Source: Rhizobium sp. JAB6
Lineage (GTDB): Bacteria > Pseudomonadota > Alphaproteobacteria > Rhizobiales > Rhizobiaceae
NCBI RefSeq assembly: GCF_003024605.1
Contig: NZ_PYJQ01000010.1
Span: 1 to 64,000, forward strand
Reading direction: 5' to 3'
Length of the DNA stretch: 64,000 nt
Positions 45,807 through 55,607 of the stretch are shown piece by piece. The notes below the pieces were generated by a model. It worked only from the letters and a program-made list of their open reading frames with translations, had not been told where the DNA came from and ran no database searches. Positions within the stretch are counted from its first letter, which is position 1; the number at the start of each line of letters is the position of its first letter. A program made the position numbers and the translations under genes.

Positions 45807-46685
45807 ATGAGTTCGCTGAAAACGATCGGTATTATCGGCGCGGGCCAGATGGGCTGCGGCATCGCCCATGTATCCGCGATGGCCGGCTACAAGGTCCATA
45901 TCTACGATCTCTCGCAGGACCGCATCGAAAGCGGGCTTGCCACCATCAACGGCAACCTCGCCCGGCAGGTCGCTTCCGGCAAAACGACCGACGAGGAGCG
46001 CAAGGCAGCCCTCTCGCGCATCACCGGCTCCGCCGATCTCAACGATCTCGCCCAGGTCGATCTCGCCATCGAAGCCGCAACGGAAGACGAAAGCGTCAAG
46101 CGCAAGATCTACGCGCAGGTCTGCCCCGTCCTGAAGCCCGAAGCGCTGCTCGCTACCAATACCTCGTCGCTGTCGATCACCCGGCTTGCCTCTGCCACCG
46201 ACCGTCCCGAACGCTTCATGGGCATCCACTTCATGAATCCGGTTCCGGTCATGAAGCTGGTGGAACTGGTGCGCGGCATCGCCACCGACGAATCGACCTT
46301 CTCCGCCGCCAAGGACTATGTTGCTTCGCTCGAGAAGACGATCACCGTCGCCGAGGATTTCCCCGCTTTCATCGTCAACCGCATCCTGCTGCCGATGATC
46401 AACGAGGCGATCTACACGCTCTATGAAGGCGTCGGCACCGTGGATGCCATCGATACCGCCATGCGGCTCGGCGCCAACCATCCGATGGGCCCGCTGCAGC
46501 TTGCCGATTTCATCGGCCTAGACACCTGCCTTTCGATCATGCAGGTGCTGCATGACGGGCTCGCCGACTCCAAGTATCGCCCCTGCCCGCTCTTAGTAAA
46601 ATATGTCGAAGCTGGCTGGCTCGGCCGCAAATCCGGCCGCGGTTTCTATGACTACCGCGGCGAAACGCCGGTTCCTACGCGGTAA
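45807..46685 (+). CDS. 3-hydroxybutyryl-CoA dehydrogenase
   Basis: A 292-residue NAD-dependent dehydrogenase (Hbd/FadB2 type). The nucleotide motif is [15 protein letters not shown] (residues 8-22), the catalytic His lies in [16 protein letters not shown] near 138, and the C-terminal helical domain ends in [27 protein letters not shown]-like sequence. It reduces acetoacetyl-CoA in PHB or fatty-acid metabolism. GGGGAG precedes the ATG. Its place after etfBA suggests joint use in beta-oxidation. Confidence 0.93.
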   Translation: [292 protein letters not shown]

Positions 46686-46799
46686 ACCTCTTTGCAGCCT
46701 TAGGTCGACCCTCGTGGTTCGAGGCTCCGCCCTTCGGGCTCCGCGCCTCACCATGAGCCCGGAACGAAACTGCACGGCGACCACCGAAAAGATGCGCTG

Positions 46800-46885
46800 A
46801 AAATGACGGAAATTGCAGCGGGGACAGTAGATTAGCCTCCCTCCGAGGTGGAGCGCAAGCGACCCTAGAAGGGAGAGGGCGGGTG
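46800..46885. repeat. Degenerate intergenic repeat before the TlpA gene stop
   Basis: A GGGAGAGGGCGGG...CTCCCTCCG sequence related to the family C hairpins, but too degenerate to be sure. It lies between the convergent Hbd and TlpA genes. Confidence 0.3.
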
Positions 46886-46903
46886 ATGGAACACCCAGAC
46901 CGC

Positions 46904-47569
46904 TCAACTCCCAGCAGCCGCCTTCACCAGCTTCTTCGCGTCGTCGCTGTCCCACGCCGCAGGTCCGTTCATGGCTGACAACAGGCAGCCCTTGTCGTCG
47001 ATGAGCAGCGTCACCGGCAAACCAAAGGCCAGGCCCTGCTTTTTCAGAACGTTAAATACGCCCATCGTGTTGTCGCGGTAGTAGCCGAGCTTGTCGATCG
47101 CATATTCGGTGCGGAAGGCCTTGGTCTTTTCATCGTCACCGGTGTCGATGTTGACCGCGACCACCTCGAACTTGTCGCTGCCGACGCTCTTCTCAAGCGC
47201 GTTCAGTGCAGGCATTTCCTCGCGGCACGGCACGCACCATGTCGCCCAGACGTTGAGCAGCACGGTCTTGCCGGCGAAGCTGCCGATCGACAGCGGCTGC
47301 CCCTCAGCTCCCTTGAAAGAAACATCCTCGAGCGAGATCGGTGACGGCGGCACGCTCATGGCGGCGACCTGACCTTTGGTAAAGGGCGTCAGAGCAGCGG
47401 CACGATCCTTGGCCGATCCGCATTGATCGGCAGAAGCCGTTTCACCAATGCCATTGCCATACCCTGCCTCCTTCACGTATACCGCTGCCGCGCCGGCAAT
47501 GACGCCAGCGACGGCGGCAAGTATTACGAGTTTCATGGACGGCAGACCGAACGGCTTCTTTGCTGTCAT
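46904..47569 (-). CDS. tlpA: TlpA-like periplasmic thiol:disulfide oxidoreductase
   Basis: A 221-residue thioredoxin-fold protein anchored by an N-terminal membrane helix (about 12-30). The redox site is WCVPC in [17 protein letters not shown] near 112, and the cis-proline loop is GLPVTLLID. TlpA-type proteins keep the copper sites of cytochrome oxidase and the haem ligation Cys reduced. GGAG precedes the ATG. It is divergent from argH with only 23 bases between the starts. Confidence 0.9.
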   Translation of the reverse strand: MTAKKPFGLPSMKLVILAAVAGVIAGAAAVYVKEAGYGNGIGETASADQCGSAKDRAAALTPFTKGQVAAMSVPPSPISLEDVSFKGAEGQPLSIGSFAGKTVLLNVWATWCVPCREEMPALNALEKSVGSDKFEVVAVNIDTGDDEKTKAFRTEYAIDKLGYYRDNTMGVFNVLKKQGLAFGLPVTLLIDDKGCLLSAMNGPAAWDSDDAKKLVKAAAGS

Positions 47570-47592
47570 TTCATTCTCCAGGTGGGCATCTC

Positions 47593-48993
47593 ATGACTGA
47601 CGGCACGGACACCAAATCCTCCAACCAGATGTGGGGCGGGCGTTTCGCTTCCGGCCCCGCGGCAATCATGGAGGAGATAAATGCCTCGATCGATTTCGAC
47701 AAGAAGCTGTTTGCCCAGGACATCCGCGGCTCAATCGCGCATGCAAGCATGCTGGCCCATCAAGGCATCATTTCAACCGACGATAAAGACAAGATCGTTC
47801 ACGGGTTGAACACGATCCTGTCAGAGATCGAGAGCGGCAATTTCGAGTTCTCCCGCCGTCTCGAAGACATCCACATGAACGTCGAGGCACGGCTTGCAAC
47901 CTTGATCGGCCCGGCCGCCGGCCGCCTGCACACTGCCCGCTCGCGCAACGACCAGGTGGCGCTCGACTTCCGCCTTTGGGTCAAGGAAGAGCTGCAAAAA
48001 TGCGAGCAGGCGCTGACGGAGCTGATCGCAGCCTTCCTCGACCGCGCCGAAGAGCATGCCGAAACCGTCATGCCCGGCTTCACCCATCTACAGACGGCGC
48101 AGCCCGTCACCTTCGGCCATCATTGCATGGCCTATGTCGAGATGTTCGGCCGCGACCGTTCGCGCGTGCGCCACGCCATCGAGCATATGGACGAATCCCC
48201 GATCGGTGCCGCTGCCCTTGCCGGCACCGGCTTCCCGATCGATCGCCACATGACGGCCAAGGCACTCGGCTTCCGCGAGCCGACCCGCAACTCGATCGAC
48301 ACCGTCTCCGACCGCGATTTCGCCCTCGAATTCCTGTCGATCGCCGCCATCGCCGGCATGCATCTGTCGCGCCTTGCCGAAGAGATCGTCATCTGGTCGA
48401 CGCCGCAATTCGGCTTCGTGCGTTTGTCCGATGCCTTCTCCACCGGTTCCTCCATCATGCCGCAGAAGAAGAATCCGGATGCCGCCGAGCTCGTGCGTGC
48501 CAAGACCGGCCGCATCAACGGCTCGCTGGTGGCGCTGCTGACCATCATGAAGGGCCTGCCGCTCGCCTATTCCAAGGACATGCAGGAGGACAAGGAACAG
48601 GTGTTCGACGCCGCCGAAAGCCTGGAACTCGCTATTGCCGCCATGACCGGCATGATGCGGGACATGACGATCAACACCGCCCGCATGAAAGCCGCCGCCG
48701 GCTCCGGCTATTCCACCGCCACCGATCTCGCCGATTGGCTCGTGCGCGAAGCCGGCCTGCCGTTCCGCGATGCCCACCATGTGACGGGGCGTGCCGTGGC
48801 GCTTGCCGAAAGCAAATCCTGCGAACTCGCGGAGCTCTCGCTTGCGGACCTGCAGGCGATCCATCCGGATATCACCGACAAGATCTTCGATGTCCTGACG
48901 GTCGAGGCCTCGGTCGCCAGCCGAAAGAGCTTCGGCGGCACGGCGCCCTCGGAAGTGCGCAAGCAGATCGCATTCTGGCGCGCCCGCAACTGA
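47593..48993 (+). CDS. argH: Argininosuccinate lyase
   Basis: A 466-residue enzyme of the last step of arginine synthesis: argininosuccinate to arginine and fumarate. The fumarase-superfamily signature [15 protein letters not shown] (near 282) with the catalytic Ser is intact, as are MWGGRF and the [15 protein letters not shown] motif. The ATG at 47593 follows AGGTGGG. It starts the argH-lptM-lysA unit. Confidence 0.97.
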   Translation: MTDGTDTKSSNQMWGGRFASGPAAIMEEINASIDFDKKLFAQDIRGSIAHASMLAHQGIISTDDKDKIVHGLNTILSEIESGNFEFSRRLEDIHMNVEARLATLIGPAAGRLHTARSRNDQVALDFRLWVKEELQKCEQALTELIAAFLDRAEEHAETVMPGFTHLQTAQPVTFGHHCMAYVEMFGRDRSRVRHAIEHMDESPIGAAALAGTGFPIDRHMTAKALGFREPTRNSIDTVSDRDFALEFLSIAAIAGMHLSRLAEEIVIWSTPQFGFVRLSDAFSTGSSIMPQKKNPDAAELVRAKTGRINGSLVALLTIMKGLPLAYSKDMQEDKEQVFDAAESLELAIAAMTGMMRDMTINTARMKAAAGSGYSTATDLADWLVREAGLPFRDAHHVTGRAVALAESKSCELAELSLADLQAIHPDITDKIFDVLTVEASVASRKSFGGTAPSEVRKQIAFWRARN

Positions 48994-49091
48994 GAAAAAC
49001 GGCGAAATCACAAGCAACAATCAGGGTGCACAAGGGTCGGAAACTTCGCTAAGAAGAGTGACTTCCGCGTTTGCCGCCCAAGAGGATTTCG

Positions 49092-49286
49092 ATGCAGATC
49101 AACATGCCGCACATCATCCGCCTGACCGTCGTGCTTTCGGTCGTCGGCCTTGCCGTGGTCGGATGTGGCCGCAAAGGCCCTCTCGATCCGCCGAGTGCGC
49201 ACGCGACCAAAGGCGGTGACGTCTCCAAGCCAACGAAGGAACCGGGTACGGAGGACAAAAAGTTCTTCCTCGACCCGCTTCTCTGA
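49092..49286 (+). CDS. lptM: LPS translocon maturation lipoprotein LptM
   Basis: A 64-residue lipoprotein. Its signal peptide ends in a lipobox with the invariant CGRKGPLD that defines LptM (formerly YifL), which binds the LptDE complex in the outer membrane. The tail is charged and disordered. It lies between argH and lysA, the classical order. GAGGAT precedes the ATG. Confidence 0.9.
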   Translation: MQINMPHIIRLTVVLSVVGLAVVGCGRKGPLDPPSAHATKGGDVSKPTKEPGTEDKKFFLDPLL

Positions 49287-49299
49287 TTAGGCAGCGACC

Positions 49300-50571
49300 G
49301 TGAACCATTTTGAATATCGCGATGGCATCCTCTACGCCGAGGATGTTCCGGTTCCTGAGATCGCCAAGGCGGTCGGCACACCTTTCTACGTCTATTCGAC
49401 GGCAACGCTCGAGCGCCATTATCGCGTCTTCGCGGAAGCCTTCGGCGATGTCGATGCCATGGTCTGCTACGCCATGAAGGCCAATTCCAACCAGGCGGTG
49501 CTGAAGACGCTCGGCAGGCTCGGCGCCGGAGTCGATGTCGTCTCCGTCGGCGAGCTGCGCCGCGCACTGGCCGCGGGCATTCCGGCAAGCCGCATCATGT
49601 TCTCCGGCGTCGGCAAGACGGCGCAGGAAATGGACGTAGCGCTCGAAGCCGGCATCTATTGCTTCAACGTCGAATCCGAACCGGAACTGGAAGTGCTGAA
49701 CCAGCGCGCCGTCCGGGCCGGCAAGGTGGCCCCCGTCTCCTTCCGCATCAATCCGGATGTGGACGCCCGCACCCATGCGAAGATCTCGACCGGTAAGAAG
49801 GAAAACAAGTTCGGCATCTCCTGGGAGCGTGCCCGCGCCGTCTATGCCCGCGCCGCCGGCCTGCCCGGGATCAAGGTCTCCGGCATCGACATGCATATCG
49901 GCAGCCAGATCACCGAGCTGCAGCCCTTCGACGACGCCTTCAAGCTGCTGCGCGACCTTGTGGAAACGCTGCGCGGCGATGGCCACGATATCCATCACGT
50001 CGATATCGGCGGTGGCCTCGGCATCCCCTATCGCGACGACAACAATCCGCCGCCGTTGCCGGATGCCTATGCCGAGATCGTCAAGAACCAGCTGCGCGGC
50101 CTCAATTGCAAGATCATCACCGAGCCCGGCCGCCTGATCGTCGGCAATGCCGGCATTCTGGTGACCGAGGTCATCTATGTGAAGGATGCCGGCAACAAGA
50201 GCTTCGTCATCGTCGATGGCGCCATGAACGACCTCATCCGTCCGACGCTCTACGAGGCCTATCACGAGATCAGGCCGGTTGCGGCCGGCGATGCCAGCAC
50301 ACCGCGCATCAAGGCCGATGTCGTCGGCCCGGTCTGCGAGACGGGCGATTATCTGGCGCTCGACCGCGAGATGGCGCTGCCGAAGCCCGGCGATCTTCTT
50401 GCTGTCAGTTCGGCCGGCGCCTATGGCGCCGTACAGGCCGGCACCTACAACAGCCGGCTTCTGGTTCCCGAAGTGCTGGTCAGGGGCAATGAATTCCACG
50501 TCATCCGCCCGCGTGGGACGTACGAGGAACTGATCGGCCTGGATTCCATCCCGGTCTGGCTTGAGGGATAA
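49300..50571 (+). CDS. lysA: Diaminopimelate decarboxylase
   Basis: A 423-residue PLP enzyme that makes lysine from meso-diaminopimelate. The PLP lysine is in CYAMKANSNQAVLKTL (near 61), the Asp/Gly cofactor region is GGGLGIPYRDD, and the substrate-binding motif VGPVCETGDYLALDR is near 340. The start is GTG with a weak ribosome-binding site, 13 bases after lptM, so coupling to lptM is likely. Confidence 0.96.
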   Translation: MNHFEYRDGILYAEDVPVPEIAKAVGTPFYVYSTATLERHYRVFAEAFGDVDAMVCYAMKANSNQAVLKTLGRLGAGVDVVSVGELRRALAAGIPASRIMFSGVGKTAQEMDVALEAGIYCFNVESEPELEVLNQRAVRAGKVAPVSFRINPDVDARTHAKISTGKKENKFGISWERARAVYARAAGLPGIKVSGIDMHIGSQITELQPFDDAFKLLRDLVETLRGDGHDIHHVDIGGGLGIPYRDDNNPPPLPDAYAEIVKNQLRGLNCKIITEPGRLIVGNAGILVTEVIYVKDAGNKSFVIVDGAMNDLIRPTLYEAYHEIRPVAAGDASTPRIKADVVGPVCETGDYLALDREMALPKPGDLLAVSSAGAYGAVQAGTYNSRLLVPEVLVRGNEFHVIRPRGTYEELIGLDSIPVWLEG

Positions 50572-50805
50572 CCGGCTGCAATTAGTAACTTCGGGCAGAA
50601 CTGCGAAAGCCGCTTTGCCCGATCACGTTTCAGCGAAGCCCGATGAAAAAGCAGCCTTTCACGCCCGTTGCCCTCGTCTTCGCCACAAAGAATGTTATCT
50701 TTGATTGAATGGTGTCTCGCCGTGCACCGCGTGCGCGAGCGTGTGGGACGCCGTGCCACCCAAACGGGCGACCAGCCAACGTCAGATCGGGAGAAGACCG
50801 GACCG
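50572..50805. other. Gap between lysA and the DUF4175 gene
   Basis: No gene; an in-frame extension of DUF4175 back to 50668 is less likely than the ATG at 50806. Confidence 0.4.
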
Positions 50806-53550
50806 ATGACCACCTCCAGCAACCCTAGGAAGGGCGCTTTCGCCACCCGCCCGGCGCTGGCGCGCATGGTTGCGGTAAAGCGTCTTTTTGCGCGGCTGGT
50901 GCTGGTCAGCGAACAGCTTCTGCCGCGGCTGTTGCTGCCGGCCTCCATTCTGGCCCTGTTTCTGTCCGCCGCCTGGTTCGGCATCTTTCGCATAACGCCG
51001 GATGTTCCGCGCTTTCTGCTGCTTGCCGTCTTCGCCGTCGGTTTCGCCATCTCCCTCTATCCGCTGCGCCGCCTGCGCTGGCCGGACACCATGGAAGCGG
51101 ATCGGCTGCTGGAGGAGCGCAACGGCCTCGCCCACCAGCCCGTTACGGTGCAGGAAGACGAACCGGCGCTCGACACCCCCTTTGCCCGCGCGCTCTGGCG
51201 CGAGCACCAGACGCGCATGGCAGAACGCATCGCCGCCCTGGACGCCGGGCCGCCAAGGCCGGATATCACCCGTTACGACCGCTTCGCATTGCGCGCCATC
51301 CCCGCTCTGCTGCTGGTAACGGCCTTCAGCTTTTCCATGTCCAACAGCGGCGGCTCGCTGAGCGATGCCTTCACGCCATCGAGTTCCACGTCCAGCAACC
51401 CGGATATCCGTGTCGATGCCTGGGTCACCCCGCCTTATTATACCGGCGAGCCGCCGGTCTATCTGACGGGCAATGTCGATAATGCCGGCAATAGCCTGAA
51501 CGTGCCGCAATTCTCGGAGCTCACCGTGCGTGTTTCGGGTGCCGCAACGGACGAGAAAGTGCTGTTCCAGGCAACTGGCGCGGAAAAAGGCGCAGAAATT
51601 CCCGAGCAGGCCGATGATGCCGACAAGCAGGGGCCGGCTGGCGCAAAACCCGCGACGCCTCCCGGCATACCGCCGGCAGCGAACGGCACCGGCAATATCC
51701 CGGCTGCGGACGGGATGGTTGCCCGCACCCACGTTCTCAAACTCGAGAAGGGTGGCGAACTCACCGTCAACGGCAAGTCCTGGTCCTTCAACGTGGTCGT
51801 CGACAAACCGCCGGAAATCACCTTCGACGGCATTCCGCATGCGACGGCGAGCGGTGCGCTGGAACTCGGCTTCAGGGTCAAGGACGACTATGGCGTCGAG
51901 GAAGCCCACGCCGAGATCGTGCCAGTCGAATCCGATCCGGCCGCGACCCCGCTCTATGGGCTGTCCGAATACAGACTGGAGCTTCCGCGTCGTGACCGCC
52001 GCAATGGCAAGGGTCTGGCAAGCCACGATCTGACGCAGGATCCGCTGGCCGGCAAACGCGTGCGCATCACCCTCGTCGCCAAGGACGGAGCCGGTCAGAC
52101 CGGCCGCAGTTCGCCCTATGAGATGATATTGCCATCTCGCAATTTCAGCCAGCCGCTCGCCGCCGCCGTGGCCGAAGAACGTCAGGTCTTCGCGCTCGAC
52201 ACACGGAAGATGCCGCAGGCGATCGAGCTCAACAAGTCGCTGACCATACGGCCTGAAGAGACCATTCCCGATCTCGGCAATTATCTTGCGATCAAGTCGG
52301 CGCTGACGCGCATGAAGCTTGCAAGCAGCGAAGCCTCGCTGAAGGACACCGCCGATTATCTCTGGCAGATCGCGCTCGGCATGGAAGACGCGCAGCTGAC
52401 CGATGCGGAAAAGGCCCTGCGCGACGCCCAGCAGCAGCTCTCGGACGCCCTGCAGCGCAATGCCTCCGACGCCGAGATCAAGAAGCTCACCGACGAGCTG
52501 CGCAAGGCCATGGACGCCTATATGAAGGAGCTGGCCGAGCGCATGCGCAACATGCCGGCCCAGCCGAACCAGCGCGCCGCCAATATCCTGCGCCAGCAGG
52601 ATCTGCAGCGCATGATGGATCAGATCGAGAATCTCGCCCGCTCCGGCAATCGCCAGGCGGCACAGCAGATGCTTTCCGAACTCCAGCAGCTGATGAACAG
52701 CCTGCAGGCCGGCAAGCCGCAGCCCGGGCAGCAGCAGCAGAATCAGGCCAACGACAAGATGCGCGAGCAGATGGACAAGCTCGGCCGCATCATGCGCGAT
52801 CAGCAGAAGCTTATGGATCAGACCTTCAAGCTCGATCAGGCGATGCGCGACCGCATGCAGCGCGGCGATTCCAATGAGGATGGCGATGGCTTTATGGATC
52901 AGCCCATGCCCGGCCTCAACGATCAGATGCGCCCGGATATGGGCCAGCGCAATTCAGGTCAGCAGGATCAGCAGCAGGGCCAGAACCAACAGGGCCAGAA
53001 GGGCAAGGATCCCACCGACGGCATGACGGCGGATCAGTTGCGCGACGCGCTGAAGCAATTGCGCCAGCAGCAGGAGGATCTCGGCAAGCAGCTCGGCGAG
53101 CTTCAGAAAAATCTCGGCTCGCTTGGCATGAAGCCGAACCAGAATTACGGCAAGGCGCAGCAGGAAATGAAGGGCGCGTCAGGTCAGCTTGCCGAGGGCA
53201 ATGGCGAAGGCGCCGTTCAGGGCCAGGGACGTGCGCTGGATGCCCTGCGCAAGGGCACGCGCGAGATGATGAACCAGCTCATGGCCCAGATGCAGCAGGG
53301 ACAAGGCCAGGGTCAGGGACAGATGCCGGGACAGATGGGCCAGGGAGGCCAAAACAGCCGCGACCCGCTCGGCCGGTCGCGTAACGAGGGTGGTTTCTCC
53401 GACAATCCCAATGACAACATGGTGCCGGACATCATCAAGGCAGAGCGCGCCCGCCAAATTCTGGACGCCATCCGCGAGCGGCTGAGCAACAATCCGACGC
53501 TCAGCGAAGAACGGCGTTATCTGGAACGTTTGCTCAATTTGGGTCAGTAA
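50806..53550 (+). CDS. Large DUF4175 (TIGR02302 family) membrane protein
   Basis: A 914-residue protein of a family known from Rhizobiales without function. Two or three membrane helices at about 40-85 and one near 165-183 are followed by a mainly periplasmic part with beta-rich domains (about 200-480), a coiled-coil region (about 540-680) with AEKALRDAQQQLSDALQR heptads, and a Gln/Gly/Met-rich low-complexity region (about 640-860; QQQQ, GQGQGQ and GQMGQ runs). The end is helical again. GGGAGA precedes the ATG. It is the last gene after argH-lptM-lysA and converges on cpdR. A structural envelope role is inferred. Confidence 0.85.
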   Translation: MTTSSNPRKGAFATRPALARMVAVKRLFARLVLVSEQLLPRLLLPASILALFLSAAWFGIFRITPDVPRFLLLAVFAVGFAISLYPLRRLRWPDTMEADRLLEERNGLAHQPVTVQEDEPALDTPFARALWREHQTRMAERIAALDAGPPRPDITRYDRFALRAIPALLLVTAFSFSMSNSGGSLSDAFTPSSSTSSNPDIRVDAWVTPPYYTGEPPVYLTGNVDNAGNSLNVPQFSELTVRVSGAATDEKVLFQATGAEKGAEIPEQADDADKQGPAGAKPATPPGIPPAANGTGNIPAADGMVARTHVLKLEKGGELTVNGKSWSFNVVVDKPPEITFDGIPHATASGALELGFRVKDDYGVEEAHAEIVPVESDPAATPLYGLSEYRLELPRRDRRNGKGLASHDLTQDPLAGKRVRITLVAKDGAGQTGRSSPYEMILPSRNFSQPLAAAVAEERQVFALDTRKMPQAIELNKSLTIRPEETIPDLGNYLAIKSALTRMKLASSEASLKDTADYLWQIALGMEDAQLTDAEKALRDAQQQLSDALQRNASDAEIKKLTDELRKAMDAYMKELAERMRNMPAQPNQRAANILRQQDLQRMMDQIENLARSGNRQAAQQMLSELQQLMNSLQAGKPQPGQQQQNQANDKMREQMDKLGRIMRDQQKLMDQTFKLDQAMRDRMQRGDSNEDGDGFMDQPMPGLNDQMRPDMGQRNSGQQDQQQGQNQQGQKGKDPTDGMTADQLRDALKQLRQQQEDLGKQLGELQKNLGSLGMKPNQNYGKAQQEMKGASGQLAEGNGEGAVQGQGRALDALRKGTREMMNQLMAQMQQGQGQGQGQMPGQMGQGGQNSRDPLGRSRNEGGFSDNPNDNMVPDIIKAERARQILDAIRERLSNNPTLSEERRYLERLLNLGQ

Positions 53551-53622
53551 GGCCGCTTTGGGCCTGTCGCGCTGACGAGAATGGAGCCAGCACGAACAAC
53601 CCGTGCTGACCAGAAATCAATG

Positions 53623-53982
53623 TCAGGCAGCCAGCGCCCGCGCAACGGCTTTGCGGATGTCGGGCAACGCAAAGGGCTTCGCAACGACGTCGACGATCTT
53701 TTCCATAAGGTCGTCGGCACGTTCGCGCTGCTCCGCATAGCCGGTCATGAGCAGGATTTTCATGCCTGGGCACGTCGAATGCGCCTGATGGGCAAGTTCG
53801 ATGCCATCCATCACGGGCATCCGGATATCCGACAGCAGGAGGTCGTAGCCGCCCTCTTTCAGCTTTTCCAAGCCTTCCGCGCCGTCCGCCGCCTCTTCGG
53901 TCTCGTGGCCGTCCAAGCGCAGCGCGCGGGCGACGAAGCTGCGAAGCGAATCTTCGTCTTCCGTGATCAGAATTTTTGCCAT
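53623..53982 (-). CDS. cpdR: Single-domain response regulator, CpdR-like
   Basis: A 119-residue receiver domain with no output domain. The phosphoacceptor is Asp52 (LLLSDIRMP), the acidic pocket lies at Glu8-Asp9, Thr80 and Lys102 (VVAKPFALPD) complete the switch. The sequence and length fit CpdR, which in Caulobacter and Sinorhizobium is phosphorylated by the CckA-ChpT relay and recruits substrates to ClpXP. The ATG at 53982 is preferred over a longer frame. Convergent with the DUF4175 gene, downstream of hpt on the same strand. Confidence 0.8.
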   Translation of the reverse strand: MAKILITEDEDSLRSFVARALRLDGHETEEAADGAEGLEKLKEGGYDLLLSDIRMPVMDGIELAHQAHSTCPGMKILLMTGYAEQRERADDLMEKIVDVVAKPFALPDIRKAVARALAA

Positions 53983-54141
53983 GGTCCGTGCTCCTGGTCC
54001 GTCATGTTCCGCGACCGAAATCACCAGAATTCCGTTTGCGATAGGTAAACGTCGCAGAGGCGATCGGGCTCCGTGGTTAACGGTTCGTCATCGTTGGAGC
54101 GGAATGGGAAAGGCGGACATGCCGCCGGGATTAACTTAAAT

Positions 54142-54690
54142 TCAGGCCTCCGCGTCGCCCGTGACGACGCCGACGAAGGGCAGTTCGCGGAAGGCGTAGG
54201 CGACATCCATGCCATAACCGACCACGAAATAATCGGGGCATTCGAAGCCGACATAATCGGCCTCCAGCTCTTCCTGGCGCTTGACGCTCTTGTCGAGCAG
54301 CACGGCCAGCGTGACATTGCGGGCACCACGCTCGTAGAGCAGCTCCTTGGCGAAACGCAGCGTGCGGCCCGATTCTAGAATATCGTCGATCAGCAGCACA
54401 TCGCGATCGCGAACGTCGCTGTCGATGTCCTTGACGATGCGCACGCCCTGCGACGTCGTGCCGGCGCCGTAGCTCGAAAGCGTGATGAACTCGACCTCCG
54501 GAGCAAGCCCGGTTTCATGCAAGGCACGCAGCAAATCGGCCGCGAAAATGAACGAGCCCTTGAGGATGGCGATGACGAGGAGATCCTTCGTCGGCCCGCT
54601 GGCGATTTCCTTCGCCATGGCGTGATTGCGTTCGGCAATCTGCTCGGCAGTGAAAAGCGGCTCGATATTCTTCCCGCGTACGACAGGCAT
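54142..54690 (-). CDS. hpt: Hypoxanthine phosphoribosyltransferase
   Basis: A 182-residue purine salvage enzyme that makes IMP or GMP from hypoxanthine or guanine with PRPP. The PRPP loop is VLLIDDILESGRTL (about 100-113), and the Lys/Ile/base pocket lies in ADYVGFECPDYFVVGYGMD. The ATG at 54690 is used. It lies upstream of cpdR, 159 bases away. Confidence 0.95.
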   Translation of the reverse strand: MPVVRGKNIEPLFTAEQIAERNHAMAKEIASGPTKDLLVIAILKGSFIFAADLLRALHETGLAPEVEFITLSSYGAGTTSQGVRIVKDIDSDVRDRDVLLIDDILESGRTLRFAKELLYERGARNVTLAVLLDKSVKRQEELEADYVGFECPDYFVVGYGMDVAYAFRELPFVGVVTGDAEA

Positions 54691-54836
54691 TGATTGGCAT
54701 GCTCCATGGCTGCGCGGCCCTTGGCCGCCGATCAAGCTCTACAGCGCCGCGCGTCGTATAAGACGCGCAAAGGTCGCTGTAGCACTCTAAAGCAGTAGCC
54801 CGTAGCACAATCGGCAAGCCGGACACACCCCAGCGA

Positions 54837-54950
54837 CGGATGATTTTGGTCGAATCGACCGAAAATCCGAATCCGCTCCGGAATTAAATAGGTTGAGCAT
54901 CATGTCGCCCGAAAACCGCGTACGCTTTTCGGCATCACGCTCTATGGCAT
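54837..54950 (-). repeat. Intergenic repeat, family B, copy 2
   Basis: GATTTTGGTCGAATCGACCG with GAAAATC closing the palindrome, then GAGCATCATGTCGCCCGAAA and an inverted arm TTTTCGGCATCACGCTCT. Two GAATC sites are present. It matches copy 1 near 43.0 kb over most of its length and overlaps the 3' end of the adjacent membrane-protein gene. Confidence 0.7.
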
Positions 54951-55607
54951 GAAGGAAAGCCGGACATCCGGCGTTTTTCCACCGGGATGCTGCAATCGTG
55001 TCGAGAATCCGCGGCTTTCATGCGGCCCGAGACGATCGACGGCGGTGTCCACCACGATGCTCCTGACCAACTGGTTGCCGGCGAAAAGATCGGCGCGCAC
55101 CTGCGGAACCGAAAGCGTGGCACCGCTGACATTCTCGATGATGCCGTTCAGTCTCAAGACGGGCAGCCCGTTCTCATCTCTTGGCGTCAGCGTCACATGC
55201 GAGAATTGCAGCGGATCGGACGTCGCCTCCGCTGGTGCGTTTGAGAAACCGGAAAAACCGCCGGAAAGACCGAAGATCAATATTGCAAGGCAGATGATGA
55301 GCGCCACGAAACTGCGACGCGATGCCTGCTGCAGGACCTCCTCGGTCACCTGCAGAACGGACAGGATGCGTGAGAAGGTGGTCTTGCGCGTTACCGGCTG
55401 CGGTTTTGCTCGGGCATGCCCGCCATAGCGCATGTTGACGCCGGATGCGGTCCGCCCGCGCGCAGCAGAAACGGTCACGAATTCGGCATCGACGATATCG
55501 GGCTTTGGCATGACGTAACGCGCCTGACCGGATCCCGCTCCGCGTTCGGGCGGAATGAGGTCATAAACCAGTCCCGCCTGCTGTTGACGGTGGCGAAAAG
55601 CGCCCAT
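54942..55607 (-). CDS. Single-pass membrane protein with FxLYD/DUF3426-like C-terminal domain
   Basis: A 221-residue protein: a cytoplasmic basic N-terminal half, one membrane helix at about 100-119 (FVALIICLAILIFGLSGGFS), and a periplasmic beta-sandwich part (LQFSHVTLTPRDENGLPVLRLNGIIENVSGATLSVPQVRADLF) of the FxLYD/DUF3426 type, which occurs in envelope proteins. GGGAGG precedes the ATG. It faces ftsE. The role is unknown. Confidence 0.75.
   Translation of the reverse strand: MGAFRHRQQQAGLVYDLIPPERGAGSGQARYVMPKPDIVDAEFVTVSAARGRTASGVNMRYGGHARAKPQPVTRKTTFSRILSVLQVTEEVLQQASRRSFVALIICLAILIFGLSGGFSGFSNAPAEATSDPLQFSHVTLTPRDENGLPVLRLNGIIENVSGATLSVPQVRADLFAGNQLVRSIVVDTAVDRLGPHESRGFSTRLQHPGGKTPDVRLSFMP

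Noticed and set aside
46686..46800. A small gene after the hydroxybutyryl-CoA dehydrogenase
   Set aside because: A 65-codon frame overlaps that gene's 3' end and lacks a ribosome-binding site.
52680..53360. A tandem repeat array in the DUF4175 gene
   Set aside because: The Gln/Gly runs are low-complexity coding without a fixed repeat unit.
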